Shown: positions 35,086 to 47,378, counted from the stretch's first letter. The stretch: DNA of 64,000 nucleotides from Paulownia fortunei (GCA_019321725.1 CM033105.1:10305632-10369631), one strand, 5' to 3'. Program-made: numbers and translations. Notes: generated by a model from the sequence alone, not told the origin.

Positions 35086-36365
35086 TTTTTGTTATTCAAA
35101 AGTCAATATTAGTGGATTTGCAGAGATTAGAGCTTGAAATTGTCAATAAAGGAAAAAAGTGTTTGTTGTCAGCCTTAGTGTTGAGACCTACACTTCAAGA
35201 GAGAATTAGAGAAGGTTAAAAGGTGGACACACATTTGTGTAGATTGAAAAGAATAATTGAGGCTAGAAAGAGGCCAGATTTCTCTATTACTGATGATGGA
35301 ATTATTCGATACAAAGAGAGACTATGTGTGCCGTTTGACAAGGCCATGAAAGGAGATATTTTAGAAGAAGTTCATACTACTCCTTACTCAGTACACCCAG
35401 GCACAAAAATGTATAAGGACTTACAACAACATTATTGGTGGCCTAAAATGAAGAGAGATATAGCAAAATTTGTGGTTAAATGTTTAACTTGCCAACAAGT
35501 TAAGATTGAACATCAAAGACCATCATGGTTATTGAAGCCTTTGTTGATTCCAAAGTGGAAATGGGAGCACATTACAATAAACTTTGTACTTGGATTACCT
35601 AGAATACAAAAGGGGTATAATTCTATATGGGTGATTATTGATAGATTAACTAAATCAGCCTATTTTCTTCCAGTAAAATCTACATACAATATGGACCAGT
35701 ATGCTCAACAATATATTAAAGAGATAGTCAGGTTACATGGGGTGCCAGTTTCAATAGTGTCTGACAGAGATCTTAAGTTTACATCTACATTTTGGAAGAG
35801 CTTACACAGTGTCATGGGAACGAAACTTGCATTCAGTATAGCATTTCATCCACAAAGTGATGGGCAATCAGAAAGGGTTATTCAGATATTAGAGGATATG
35901 TTAAGAGCTTGTGTGCTAGATTTTCAAGGGAGTTCGGATGCAAAGCTTCCATTAGTGGAGTTTACTTATAATAATAGCTACTAATCAACAATTGGAATGT
36001 CGCCTTATAAAGCATTGTATGGAAGGAAATGTAGATCTCCAGTTCATTGGGATGAAGTTGGAGAACGAAGCCTGCTTGGTCCAAAAATAGTTCAACATAC
36101 CACTAAGGTAGTGGAGAAGATACAATAGAGAATGAAGATTGCATAGAGTAGATAGAAAAGTTATGTAGATAAACGGAGAAAAGATATAGAGTTTGCCATT
36201 GGGGATTATGTATTTTTAAAAGTAACTCCCATGAAAGGTGTTATGAGATTTGGAAAGAAAGAAAAACTCAGTCCAAGGTATGTCGGCCCATTCGAGATTC
36301 TCGAAAGAGTTGGTGATAAAGCTTATAGAGTTGCCTTACCTCCATCATTATCTAGTGTTCACAAG
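35086..36365 (+). pseudogene. B integrase (nearly complete, inactive)
   Basis: The block 35223-35984 holds the zinc region (VHPGTKMYKDLQQHYWWPKM, CLTCQQVK) and core. The first catalytic position is Asn (WEHITINFVLGLP, where Asp is usual). The second Asp is present in IVSDRDLKF and the Glu in HPQSDGQSERVIQ. A stop at 35985 is followed by MSPYKALYGRKCRSPVHWDE. The C-terminal LSPRYVGPFEILERVGDKAY (the GPF/Y module) is in 36250-36365. Confidence 0.92.
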
Positions 36366-36535
36366 AAAAACCAGAGCAAATTTTAGATCAGAAGGAAAAA
36401 GAGTTGAGAACAAAAAAGATTCGACTTGTTAAAGTATTGTAGAGGAATCATTCTATAGAAGAAGCCACGTGGGAAAGAGAAGAAGAAATGCAGAGCAAGT
36501 ATCCACAATTATTTGGTACGTCAAATTTCAAGGAC
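36366..36535 (+). pseudogene. B chromodomain-like C-terminal tail
   Basis: In a shifted frame: EQILDQKEKELRTKKIRLVK, then NHSIEEATWEREEEMQSKYP. This is the C-terminal end typical of Tekay-type chromoviruses. About 35 residues expected between LPPSLSSVH and EQILD appear to be missing. Confidence 0.82.
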
Positions 36536-36546
36536 GAAATTTTTAT

Positions 36547-36560
36547 AAGGAAGGAAGGAT
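36547..36560 (+). promoter_or_regulatory. B polypurine tract
   Basis: AAGGAAGGAAGGAT immediately precedes the 3' LTR start. Confidence 0.85.
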
Positions 36561-38850
36561 TGTAATTCCCAATTTTCTCCTACATAGCCAATAATAAACA
36601 TCTTGCATGAATATGCATCTAATCAATGTGTATTATTGAATTATGACATACAAATAACATGATTGCACGAACTTGAATAATTATTATTATATGCTCTAGT
36701 TATGCTTTAACATGCATTAGTGCATGAAATATGAGATCAAACTTTTGTTTCTTGATTTAACATATTCCTTAAGTGCCTTTTTGCAGTGAAAAGCTCCGTA
36801 TCTCGGTTAAGAAAGATTGATGTGTTGAATGGCCATAAAATGAATTATTTGTATTTCTCCATACTAGTTATATATGCTAAAGTGATTAATTACCTAAATA
36901 TTTACATGAAATATGTTACATTTGGCTAAGAACTAAAAGTATGCAAAATGATGCAATTTGATTGGTTGGTTGACTGGGTTGCATAAAACCATTCTAAACC
37001 GTATTGCACATAATTATAACACCAAAGCATTAATTTTTGTCATCTCCTTAGCCCATGAATGTGGCTTTTGGAAAGAGAAGACACTAAGTATGATGCAACC
37101 AATCATCACCTTTCACTTATCTCTCTATGAAAGGTCAAAGAAATCATTTTCATCTACATTTCTTGTGGAAGAACCTCAAAAATGACCAGCCCTTATTCTC
37201 CTAAGTTTCTCCCAAATTTCTACACTCTCATACTCACAAAAATTGAATTCAATCCATAGGAATTCATAAAACACAAACTAGAACAAGTTCCACCCTTTTT
37301 AAGCTTGAAAACTGTTAATTTTGAAGCTTAATTCCAACTTAATCAAGGTATATTCTTTTTCAATGTTTCTTATGATGAATTTGTAGTATCTTTCATGGTT
37401 ACATGTTTTAGTATATTTTTGTATGATTAAAAACTTAAGTAAGTTACACTTGAAGCCAAAACCAAGTTAATTAAGCTAGTTTTTAACAAAATTGATAGTC
37501 TTGTGAAATTATTTAATTTACTTGTTTATATTGATTTTGTAATGCTTATATTGTGTTTGAAGGTGCCTATAAATGATTGTGAACAATAGAAATTAGTTTG
37601 CTCAATTGAAGGTTAGAATCAATTTAAGTTAGAATCAAGTTTACGTCATTTTAATTTGGATTGTGTTCATATTTTAGGAGCTGCCCTAATAATTATGTTT
37701 GAATTATTAGTTATTTAATGGCTATCCTAATGTTTAATGTCTTGAATTAGTAGTAAAATATGGAGTATGCATTGTTTTTAAGGTTATGTAATTGATATGG
37801 AATTATTTACAAAAGATTGAAAAGTGTATATAAACTTTAACTAGAATAGACTAAATGATTTATAAAAAGAATATTAAATGGTACATGATTTGATTATGTT
37901 AGGCCTTTAACACATCCTATCTTCCAAAGAGATTGGTCTTTTCACTTGCCACAAAGTGGACTTGAGGTAAGTTGAAGCTTTCACTTGGTGTATCACAAGA
38001 ATCATATAATATTGTTTATGTTTTAATGTGATTGTTATTATTTGTCAAATGATGTAATGTTTGATGTATTTATGGTTCATGAAGCATGACACTATTAAGA
38101 ATATAATGAGTTTTTTAAAAAGGAAGTATGGTACTTGATTGATGGTCGGGTAGACAAGGTACGCAGGAGGGGACCGACAGACCAACAAATGGTGGCAAAT
38201 ACTTGAGGTTGAAAAATTGGTATAGAAAATCATAATAAATGAGATAAATACGGCTAATACCTGAGGTTGAAAGACCAAGTATGGAAACCCCGTATTAGTT
38301 CTCTTATTGGCCTATTATTATGAACAAGTTCTGAAAACCACGGTCTATCACTATTAGTTAGGTACCACACTTCAAGGGTCCTAAAGAATGATTTATGAAT
38401 GAAAGTTATTAAATAGAATATTGCATTTAATGATTTATGAGATGTGCATATATGTTATTCGTTATTGCATCAGTTTCATCTTACTGAACCTTTAACTCAT
38501 TAGATTCATGTGATGCAGGTGAAAATGTACATGTTTAGAGGTTGATTGAGTTTCTAAAGCGGCCAGACAGAGATTTGTTCATATGCCATGCTTTGACATG
38601 TATTGTAGTTTACTTTGAAAACTCTGTTTTGTTTTAAAATAAGCCGCTCTGTTATGATTTTATAAATAGATGTACTCAGTTTTGATATATGTATATAGTG
38701 TGTTTAAAATGATTCAAGTTCTTTCTCTTATAGCTAAAAATTGAAACTTTTATTAAAAACCATAACTCTAGTAATGATGAAAAATTAACATTTCTTGACT
38801 TATCTGTATTAGCTTGTTTAGGTTCTGCAATTAGGTTAAGGAGTGTTACA
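36561..38850 (+). repeat. B 3' LTR (B4)
   Basis: Starts TGTAATTCCCAATTTTCTCC, ends AGGAGTGTTACA; length and order match B3. The short shared open frame near its 5' part (36958-37185) occurs in all B LTRs and is not a gene. Confidence 0.92.
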
Positions 38851-40034
38851 GTGTTGGAGGGACTAGATTAGGTTTTAGTTTGTAAAATCTAGATAGCTTG
38901 GTGTTTAAGGTCTTAGTATGATATTTTATGTTTGCGACTTGCCAAATTGGGAATGGTGCTTGATGTTAGGTAATATTACATGTTATTTTACATCTAAGAT
39001 TGGAGGGGAACAATAAATAAATCTAAGATGACTTGAATTTCATATTAAACATATCATTCATGAGCATTTACATGTGCATGCACGACATATGAGTATAGTG
39101 GAGGTTCTTGTATGCACGATATGATTTGAGACATGGTTTTCATAAAGAAAATATTTTGGTTGGCCACTACTAGTGTACTGAGGCATGAAAGGTGTGCTTA
39201 TATGATATTTTGGGACGCCACGAGTGTTACTTCTTGGAGGATCATAGGGGTTGATAGGGGCTGTGCCTCTAGTGGTCATGAGAAAGTGGACCACTTGACT
39301 GTGCCCTTATTAACTTCGCTAGTGGGAAGAATTCTGGAGGATCATAGGGGAGACAGGGGGTGGACCTCTGATAATTCCAAGAGATGGCCCTTGGACTGAG
39401 TCAATTTATTTATGGCCATATGACCTCTATCCGGTGCATAGTAGGTGGGCTAAGGGCCCAATAAATGAAGTAATTTTTAATAAAACTCTTTGATTTATAA
39501 GTACTCAATTTGACACATTTATAGCATCATATCTTAGAGTTGAGTTGCATGAGATTTTATATCATACTTTTGTCATGCATGATTTTTACTTATTGAGCGT
39601 TAGCTCATGTAGTTCATGCATTGTAGGTGAACATGGTAAGAGTTGAGACCTCTGGTTTACTGGCTGGCAATGGAACTCTTACAGGCTTTCAAAGATCAAT
39701 GTACTTGGATAACGACCTGTTGGGCTATTTTGTGGGATGTGTTTTTGATTTTATAATTATTGTATTATATTAGTGACTTTATCCTATATATCACTTTCAA
39801 AACTCTTTTGTGATAGATAGTTTGAGTTTGTGACGGTTTTGATAGACTTGGTTAATGTTTAATAACTACCTATGTATATACAGTGTTATAGGATATGAAA
39901 ACACTTTACTTTTATCAATGTTTTGTTGAACTGAGTAAAAAAAAATAAAAAAGTTATACACATGCATACATGCACAAATTATGTTGTACAGGTTGTTTAT
40001 ATATATTTATATATATTATTGGGAGGTTGTGACA

Positions 40035-40396
40035 GCACTTGCATCACTACGCTAATGCCTATAGAATGAGACATTCTCCTCATGTCAGCATGCATCGTTT
40101 ACGCAACTCTATTAAGCTATTTGATATCCCATCTCAAACCCCTAACTCGAAACTTATTTAAAACCAAAGCTATATAGGCATGTTCTATGATTGTCATCAT
40201 ATGCACGACCATACCCCGTAGTTTTATTTTGGTATAAGGACTTTATCTATTGAGTAAAAAGAAAAAGCAAAACATAAGAGAAATAAAGTGCCTTTTATAT
40301 TAATATGATTCCCAATAAGATCGTTTTATAAGAGAAAAAAGTACAATACACCCAATCTAATTGAGGCATCAGGCATCCTACTCTAATAATCTCCCA
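40035..40396 (-). other. Copia leader/LTR fragment, minus orientation
   Basis: 40050-40130 is the reverse complement, with changes, of the leader of element E2 (55160-55275). Left of 40397 the sequence next to the polypurine tract of fragment H (TTATTAGAGTAGG on the minus strand) may be its 3' LTR. No coding content. Confidence 0.5.
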
Positions 40397-43300
40397 CTTA
40401 CCCTAGCTCTAGCTCTAATTATCCATGTATCTAAGGCTCATTTTCTGAAGATGTCCGTTGAATACCTTCTATGCTAAAGGTATAGTTAGTGGTCTGCTAC
40501 ATTTTCTGCTCGATCCATAATGACGTCATCTCAACTATTAATCTCTTTGATCAAGTGATATCATCTCATAATATGTTTGCTTGCGCAATGGCCCTATTGT
40601 TTTCACAGAAAATTATCACTGGATCAACAATGGATGAAATTACACCCAACCCTTGAATGAAGTTTCTTATCCAAACAACTTCTTTTGCTATATTTGATGC
40701 AATAGTATATTCAGCTTCGGTGGTAAATTATGCAATCGTTTCTTGCTTGGAACTTTTCCAACTGACCGCACCACCATTCAGGGTGAATATATATCCAGAC
40801 ATAGACTTTGAGTGGTTTATATCAAACTGAAAACTAGAGTTTATATATCCTTTCAGTTTTCATTCTCCATACCGTATATCAAAAAAATATCATTAGTCAT
40901 TCTCAAGTATTTAAGGATCATCTTAATGGCTTTTGTGATACCCGAGCCTCTTACTACTCATATGGCTAAATACGATTCATGCATTACATGTTAATTTTAT
41001 ATGCTATTTGCATTTCTATTGACATTGCATAATTTATTTCATTTTATACGACATTCTTGAATATTAAACTTAATTATGAAGCTCTTGCACGATATTAGTT
41101 ATTGAATTTCTTAATCTAAGTAGTTGATTTTATATTGAAATAAGAAGAAAATGAGGTGGATCAATATTAGATATAGATGGGATATATAGGTTATAATTTT
41201 GGAAGTGCTAAAAGTGTTACTAGTAACCTTATACGGTTTAATTTGATTTGATCAAGTTATTTCAAAAGTATATATTTGTAAATTAGCATACTTGGGATAT
41301 TAGACATGATATAATATGAATTAAGTGTCATATTACAAGGCCCTTATGTGCATATGATTTTAGAAATGCAAACTAGATAATTCTTTAAGAATCGGATGCG
41401 AATCGGTTTGGAGATCGAATGAACGGACATAGGAATTACCTATGGGAATGAATGGTGATTAAGATAGGTTGCAACCAAATAAAAATAGATGAGACACACA
41501 AGATTAGGGCTGCAAGATAAGGGAGAAAATCAGATTTGCCATTTACTTGCCACCTCGTGCTTTCTTATTAAGCTTAAGCTAACATCTCAAGCTAACACCT
41601 CAAATCCTTCACCCTTAAGCAATGACCAGACCCTCATTTCAGCCATTTTCATCTTCCAAACACACACCTTAAGGTCTCCATGTGATCCAAATTGATTCCA
41701 AGTTGAAATAAAAGCAAGAAAAGCAAAGAAGAAGTGATTACCATCAAGTTAGCCTCAAAATCTGCATAGGTAACACTTATCTACGGTTTTGCCTTTGGTT
41801 TTCAGATTATTATGAATGGTTTTATGGATTATTAAGCTTTCAATATCTCTTATAAAAGTGTTAGGAAGTTTTTAGTTAGACTTTGGTTCACAAAGAAAGG
41901 CTTTTTGATCACAAACACTTAATAGGAAATACTTGTGGCAGAAACTGTCATGTTACTGTTTTCTTGTGTTTTAGACTTCAAAAGTGTATGGTATGTTGAA
42001 TAAAACCTATAATTATTACCATTTACATGACCATATATGAGTTAAGAGTATTGGAATGAATTTTTATCAGTTGGAAATTGAAATAGAGAATGATATTGGA
42101 GAAACACTCAAACTGCCAAAATAGCAAAATCTGTTTTGGTGTGCTATGAAGGAAACTGAATTAAGGGAGGTAAATCGATTATTTTTGGTAATAATATGAC
42201 CTGGTTGTCTCATTATATATGTTATCTAAGTATGGTGAAAATTTTGGAGTGATTGAATATACTTAAGGGTGCCAAAACCATTAATGTCATGAAGTGTGCA
42301 AAACTGTCACGGTAGGAAATAATCTGTTTCAGTATGTTGTGAAGAGAGCTGAACTTGGGAAGCTATATCCGTGATTTTTAGCAATTCTATGATATGGTTA
42401 CATTTATATACATGTTATACAAGTGTGGTAAAATTTTTGGAGTGATTGGATATGTTTAGGGATGTTAAAATTATCATGCAACTAAACTTGACAGCAAGAA
42501 AATATGAAAATGTGAATCTGCCACATTTGATCACTTAGCATGTTTCAACCTAGACATGTTGCTATTGAGTGTTAACAATTAGGTACATGCTATTAGAGTT
42601 ATAATACTTCAATTACATGATGTTTTCATGTATTTAAGATGAGAAATTGAGGTATTTGAGGGGCTATATTGGGTTCTAGTTTGTGAAAGCTTGATTGTTA
42701 GCTTATAGCTTGGTGTTTAAGGTCTAGTATGAGATTTTGTGATTTCAACTTGCCAAATTGGGAATGGTGCTTGATGTTGGGTAATATTACAGGCTATTTT
42801 ACATCTAAGGTTGGAGAGGAATACTAAACAAATTTAGACTAAGCCACCAACCAAGTGAAAGGTAAGTAAAGATTCATTTGCAACTACAATGCATAGACAT
42901 AGTAGATGTGTGAATTATATGTAATATCATAAATATGTGCATAGTAGAGGGCTCTCCATTGAGCATACATACATGAGCATTGTCATTAGCACGTGCATGC
43001 ATCATATACTAGCATTGTGATAAATCTTGCATTGCACGGCATGATTCAGAGAAAGGAAAATGTTTTGTTGACCACTACTAGTGTACCGAAGCATGCATGG
43101 ATTTGCATGGTGTTATGCATGGATTTGTAGGTTCGCGTGCATGGATTTGCATGCGTATGAGTATGCATGAATTTGCATGCTTATATGATTATTGGCCATT
43201 GGATTATGGCGGTATACAGAGCTCTTTTCCGGTGCATGAGATAGTAGCGTTGGTCAGGGGCCCAAGAAAGAAATGATTTTGAGAGAAATATTTTGATGCA

Positions 43301-43880
43301 TAAAATAGCATTGTGAGCATAGCATTTTGAGTTGCATGACTTGATATTGTGGATTATTCTTTGACATGCATAATCTTTACTTGTTGAGCGTTAGCTCATA
43401 TAGTTTATGCATTATAGGTGAGTACGATAATACTTGAAGCATCTTTGGCTGGCTGGTCGGCTGTTGGAGCTCCTGCAAGTGTTTGAGGGAGTGTGTACAT
43501 GGATGACGACCTGTTGGGCTATTTTGTTGGCTTGTTATATTTTGAGTCTGGTGTATTATGTTTTTAGATTGGTACTATATTTTTCTTTTAAAACTTTACT
43601 GTAGTTAAGTATGTAAATATTGTGGTCGTTGTGGGTGTTGTGTTTTTATATAAATACTGATCCTTCTATTTTAAACAGGGTTGTGTATGTAAGAAGTGAT
43701 TTAGCTTTTCTTAAAATGTTAAAAAAAAAATATTCCATGCATGCACACAGATTCTATCATGTCAAATTATACAATATATGTGGTTGTGTAGGAATGGGGG
43801 GGGTGTTACAGCTTTGTAGTGTTCTTCCCTTGGATTTGACTGATATCTGCTCGTAAAACTCAAAGCATATGCAATATCAG
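40397..43880 (-). pseudogene. Copia fragment H: RNase H and polypurine tract, split by solo LTR C2
   Basis: 43816-43880 reads DIAYALSFTSRYQSNPREEH then YKAIKMILKYL, continuing across C2 into MILKYLRMTNDIFLIYG (40890-40933), then SGYIFTLNGGAVSWKSSKQE, TEAEYTIASNIAKEVVWI and IFCENNRAIAQA. This is standard copia RNase H on the minus strand with several frame changes. AAGTGGGAGA at 40397-40406 (minus) is the polypurine tract. Confidence 0.87.
40934..43810 (+). repeat. Solo LTR of gypsy family C (C2) with target duplication
   Basis: Starts TGTGATACCCGAGCCTC, ends GGGGTGTTACA. GCTTT precedes (40929-40933) and follows (43811-43815), a perfect 5 bp duplication. It is nearly the same as C1 throughout. 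It lies inside copia RNase H, whose reading resumes across it when one GCTTT is removed. Confidence 0.95.
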
Positions 43881-44067
43881 GTTATGATAGTGCACGACTT
43901 AATGGCTTAACGGCTTTCATACATTATGCTCCCATTTATCGAATTAAGAATCTCTATGTTATGATAGTGCGTGACTAGTCATTTAACTTGAGGTACCATA
44001 GTAATCTCATTGGTGTCATGTCTTACTTGATGTGTTCTCTGATTGCATGACAATCACAAAGGGATTA
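43881..44067 (+). other. Segment upstream of LTR D1, shared with 45790-45860 and 55360-55509
   Basis: Contains two related TTATGATAGTGC stretches (about 43883 and 43958), then GAGGTACCATAGTAATCTC and GCATGACAATCACAAAGGG. The last 70 bp also precede D2, and a version is at 55400-55480. It may be the 3' end of the D internal region, with ACAAAGGGA as polypurine tract. Confidence 0.5.
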
Positions 44068-45789
44068 TGTTGGGTATTGCATGTACACGTATGGAGGTTA
44101 ATGAGTGACCAATAAAGAATCCATCACTTGTCTAGTAGAACAAGTGAATCTCCTATGTTTTCATAGTTCATAACTTTGAAATTCTTAGCCAAGGTATGAT
44201 GAATATCATAAAAGGGTTTGTGACTATTCGTCTAGAGTTGCTAGAACTTGAAATGGAATCATAGTTATTGAGTCGATTAGGGTTTCAACTTTTATCCATA
44301 TCCTAGGCTCAATTAGGAGATTAGTTGATGAAAGGACCTTACTTGCATAGTATTCGTAATTATAATGGGATAACTTGCTATTTCACCTAAGACTAGTTTG
44401 TCATGATTACTTGCTAGATATTTTCATGGATAGTGAGGTTCTTGGTTTTAAAGAGTTAATTCTATGTGGATTAATTAATTGAAATAATTGTTATTTCATA
44501 AGTTGCAAATGTTGCAAGCCTACTACTAGCTTATTAATGAACCTAAAGGGTCACACACAAAATGGAATGAATAATCTCTAATGTAAGATTAATCTAAAGA
44601 GTTGGATATAATTAATTAACTAGATTAACTAATTAAGGATTAAATTAATTTAAATTAGTTGAGTTAATTATCCAATTAGATAATAGGATTATTTAATTAG
44701 ACACAATAAGATTGAGAATCCAATTTGGAGTGAATTAAATAATTGATTAGATCAATTATATGAACTTGGGCTAATTAATTAATTGGATTAATTAATGTGC
44801 TTGCTGAAGTCCAAGCCCAACTTAAAAATGGCTCATTAGTAGAATCCCACTTGGAATTAGAAGAATTAAATTAAATATGAAAAATATTTTTCTTATTTAA
44901 ATTGATATAAGATATCAAGATTGAATTTATGGGATAAGTTCAATGTATCTGGATATCAAGATTGGATTTATGGGATATGTTCAAGGTATCTGAATATCAA
45001 GATTGAATTTATAGGATAGGTTCAATGTATGTGGATGAGAGAGGGCTAAAAATTGATGGCCAATTAGAGTCCATATTTTTTACCATTAAAGATAGATGGA
45101 AGAGGGGATTTTGGTATGATGTGGATTTGGTTTGTTAGGAAAGTTAGACTTTCCAAACAACTAAATTAATATGTGGTGCTAATATTAGGTTGGACTTAAT
45201 TCTTGTAGCCACCATATAAACTAAAATTCAAGACAAAAATCCTATTCTTCTACTACTCCTAAAAATCGGCCACATGCAAAAAGGAAAGAAAAAAGTTTTC
45301 TTCTTCACTCTTCTTTATCTCCTTATTCTTCAAAATATCCTAGTGTATTATTCTTCTTCCACTAGTTGGATTAAGAATAATTAACAAAAATATTTAATCT
45401 TTGATTCCATTAATTGGATTAAAGATTAGTGTTCACTCCCCTTTTAGGCTTGAAAAAAAAAACAAAGAACACTAGCAAGTTTCTTTGCTTTTGGTTATTC
45501 TAGTCCAAGGTGTGGACTTCTCTAGAAGGAGGATGCATGGACTCCTTGGTGAGAGATTTGCTACAATCCGGCAATTGATTGCCTTAAGCTTTGCACTGAA
45601 TAGGAGAATCAGAAAAGGGTAATGAATTACATCATTATTAAATTTATACTCTATTTATTGAATTTTTAATAACGCCGATTGTTATAATTGCTGCAAAATC
45701 GAGGGTAATTCAAAAATTTTATGGCATCTTTTATTTTAAAATTTTTAATTTTTGCTGTATTTACCTCATAGGTTATAGCGAACCCAACA
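44068..45789 (+). repeat. Copia LTR D1
   Basis: Ends are TGTTGGGT and ACCCAACA, a perfect 8 bp inverted repeat. The last 170 bp match the D0 LTR that is followed by a PBS, which confirms the right end. The upstream third has many TTAATTAA/ATTAATTGG runs (44460-44770). A possible TATA box lies at about 45213-45221 (CCATATAAA). Confidence 0.75.
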
Positions 45790-45860
45790 CATGGTGGCCT
45801 TATGCACGACATTATATACTTTGATGTATTTTCTATTGCATGATAAACACAAGAGGTTCA
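45790..45860 (+). other. 71 bp spacer between LTRs D1 and D2
   Basis: CATGGTGGCCTTATGCACG ... ATAAACACAAGAGGTTCA; it is similar to the 71 bp that precede D1. No PBS is present after D1. This is probably what is left of an internal region. Confidence 0.6.
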
Positions 45861-47378
45861 TGTTGGGTGTATGATCTTCATGTATGGAGGTTAATGAGTG
45901 ACCAACAAAGGATTCCTCACCTATTTGGTTGAATAGGCGAATCCCCTATGTTTTCATAGTCTTTGTTCCCGAACACCATGGCTAAGGCAGGATGAATATT
46001 AGACGTGGGTTTTTCTAGTGATTCATCAAAAGGTCAATGTGACTTGAAATGGAATCATAGTTATTAAGTTAAAATAGGGTTTTGACTAATAATCCATGCC
46101 CTAGACATAATTGGGAGATTAGTTTATGGAAGGACCGTATTTGCATGGTACTCATAATCGAAATAGGTTCACTTGCTATTCACCTAAGACTTGGTAGTCA
46201 AGATGCATTGATAGGTGCTTCCCTTGACTTGTGAGGTTCTTGGAATTAAGGAGTTAATTCCAAGCGGATTGATTAATTGGATTAATTAATCATAATATTT
46301 ATTATATTAATAAGTTGCAAAAGTTGAAAGCCTACTGCTAGTTTAGTTGTGAACTTAATGGGTCACACAGAAAATGGGATAATCCACCTCTAATCTATTT
46401 CTATGATCCAAGGTCTTGGATTAAGTTAATTCATGAAAATTAATTAACTTGAGCTAGAACTAATTTAAGGAATTAAATTAATTAATTAAATTAAATAGTA
46501 TTATTATATAATTGGAACTAATTTGATTAGGGGTTCATGGGAGCGAATTAAAATTGATTGGATTAGTTAATTAATGGACTTTAAATTAATTTAACTAATT
46601 AAAGTAAAGGGGATTATTTTAATTAGGCCTAATATGATTGGGTAACCTTTTGGAACTAATTAATTACTTTTATGGGATCAATTAAGTAATTTGGGCTCAA
46701 TTAATTAATGGGGATCAATTAATTAGACCTCTAATTAATTAAAGGTCCTAGCCCATGATTTAACTAGGAGTCTTGGAGAGCAAGACATAGAGACCTAGTT
46801 AAAATTAGGAAAGGATTGGTAAAAGAGGGAAAGAGGGAGAGTCCGAATTGGATTAGCGTTGGACCAAGTGTGTATAAATACACACTTGAGGTGGCCAAAA
46901 ATTTAAGTAAAACTCTAGCAAAAATAATCAACCACTCTCCCTCTCTTTCTCTCAATTATTGTCTTCTCCTACACACAAAAAGGGTTCCAAGTTTGTATCC
47001 ATTCAATTCTCTAAACACAAGTTGTTTTTGGAATTGGATTGCACTCTCAATTTTAGATTATGGACAAGAACTTTGATTCACTAGCAAGGATCAAGTGTTT
47101 GTGGACTTGCCCGACGTGTGGGGAAAGATAATTGGACTCCTTACAAACTAGTTTGAACTAGGCTATTAGGAATTTGGATTCCTTCAATATCTACATCAAT
47201 CGGAGTGCTTTCAAGTACAAATTGTGAATTTTTAATTATTACAGAAAATAAGTTGAGCTAATCAATTAATTCTCATTGATTCTTGGGACACATATTTAAT
47301 ATGCATGATTTATTATTTTTTATTGAATTTTTTAATTTTCCTCTGCATTGTCCATCCTCGGATATATGAAACCCAACA
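45861..47378 (+). repeat. Copia LTR D2
   Basis: Ends are TGTTGGGT and ACCCAACA as in D1. Contains TTAATTAA-rich stretches (46260-46750) and a TATA-like GTGTGTATAAATACACAC at 46868-46885, a nearly perfect palindrome suited to an LTR promoter. Flanks GTTCA and TGAGT do not match each other. Confidence 0.75.

Larger units (their letters stand above)
31340..38850 (+). mobile_element. Chromovirus-like Ty3/gypsy element B, both LTRs present
   Basis: Two 2.28 kb LTRs surround PBS, partial gag, RT, RNase H, integrase, chromodomain-like tail and polypurine tract, 7.5 kb in all. Flanks are GTAGT (31335) and GTGTT (38851); the unoccupied site in sister LTR C1 reads GTATT (22513), so each flank differs from it by one base. 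The internal region is only 2.9 kb because gag, protease and the start of RT were deleted. The LTRs differ at many sites, so it is an old insertion. Confidence 0.93.
27600..40034 (+). mobile_element. Chromovirus-like Ty3/gypsy element C, 3' part, with nested insertions
   Basis: Integrase core (27605-28057), end of pol (30130-30260), polypurine tract and 3' LTR (C3) are in order on the plus strand. Pol is interrupted by LTR B2, and the LTR by full element B. The 5' LTR, gag, protease and RT are absent, lost before 27600. Confidence 0.87.
30277..40034 (+). repeat. C 3' LTR (C3), split by element B
   Basis: LTR pieces 30277-31339 and 38851-40034. It begins TGTAATACCCAAGCCTCA and ends GGTTGTGACA (family end GTGTTACA, decayed). 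It aligns with C1 and C2 on either side of the B insertion. More diverged from C1 and C2 than they are from each other. Followed by copia-derived sequence at 40035. Confidence 0.87.
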
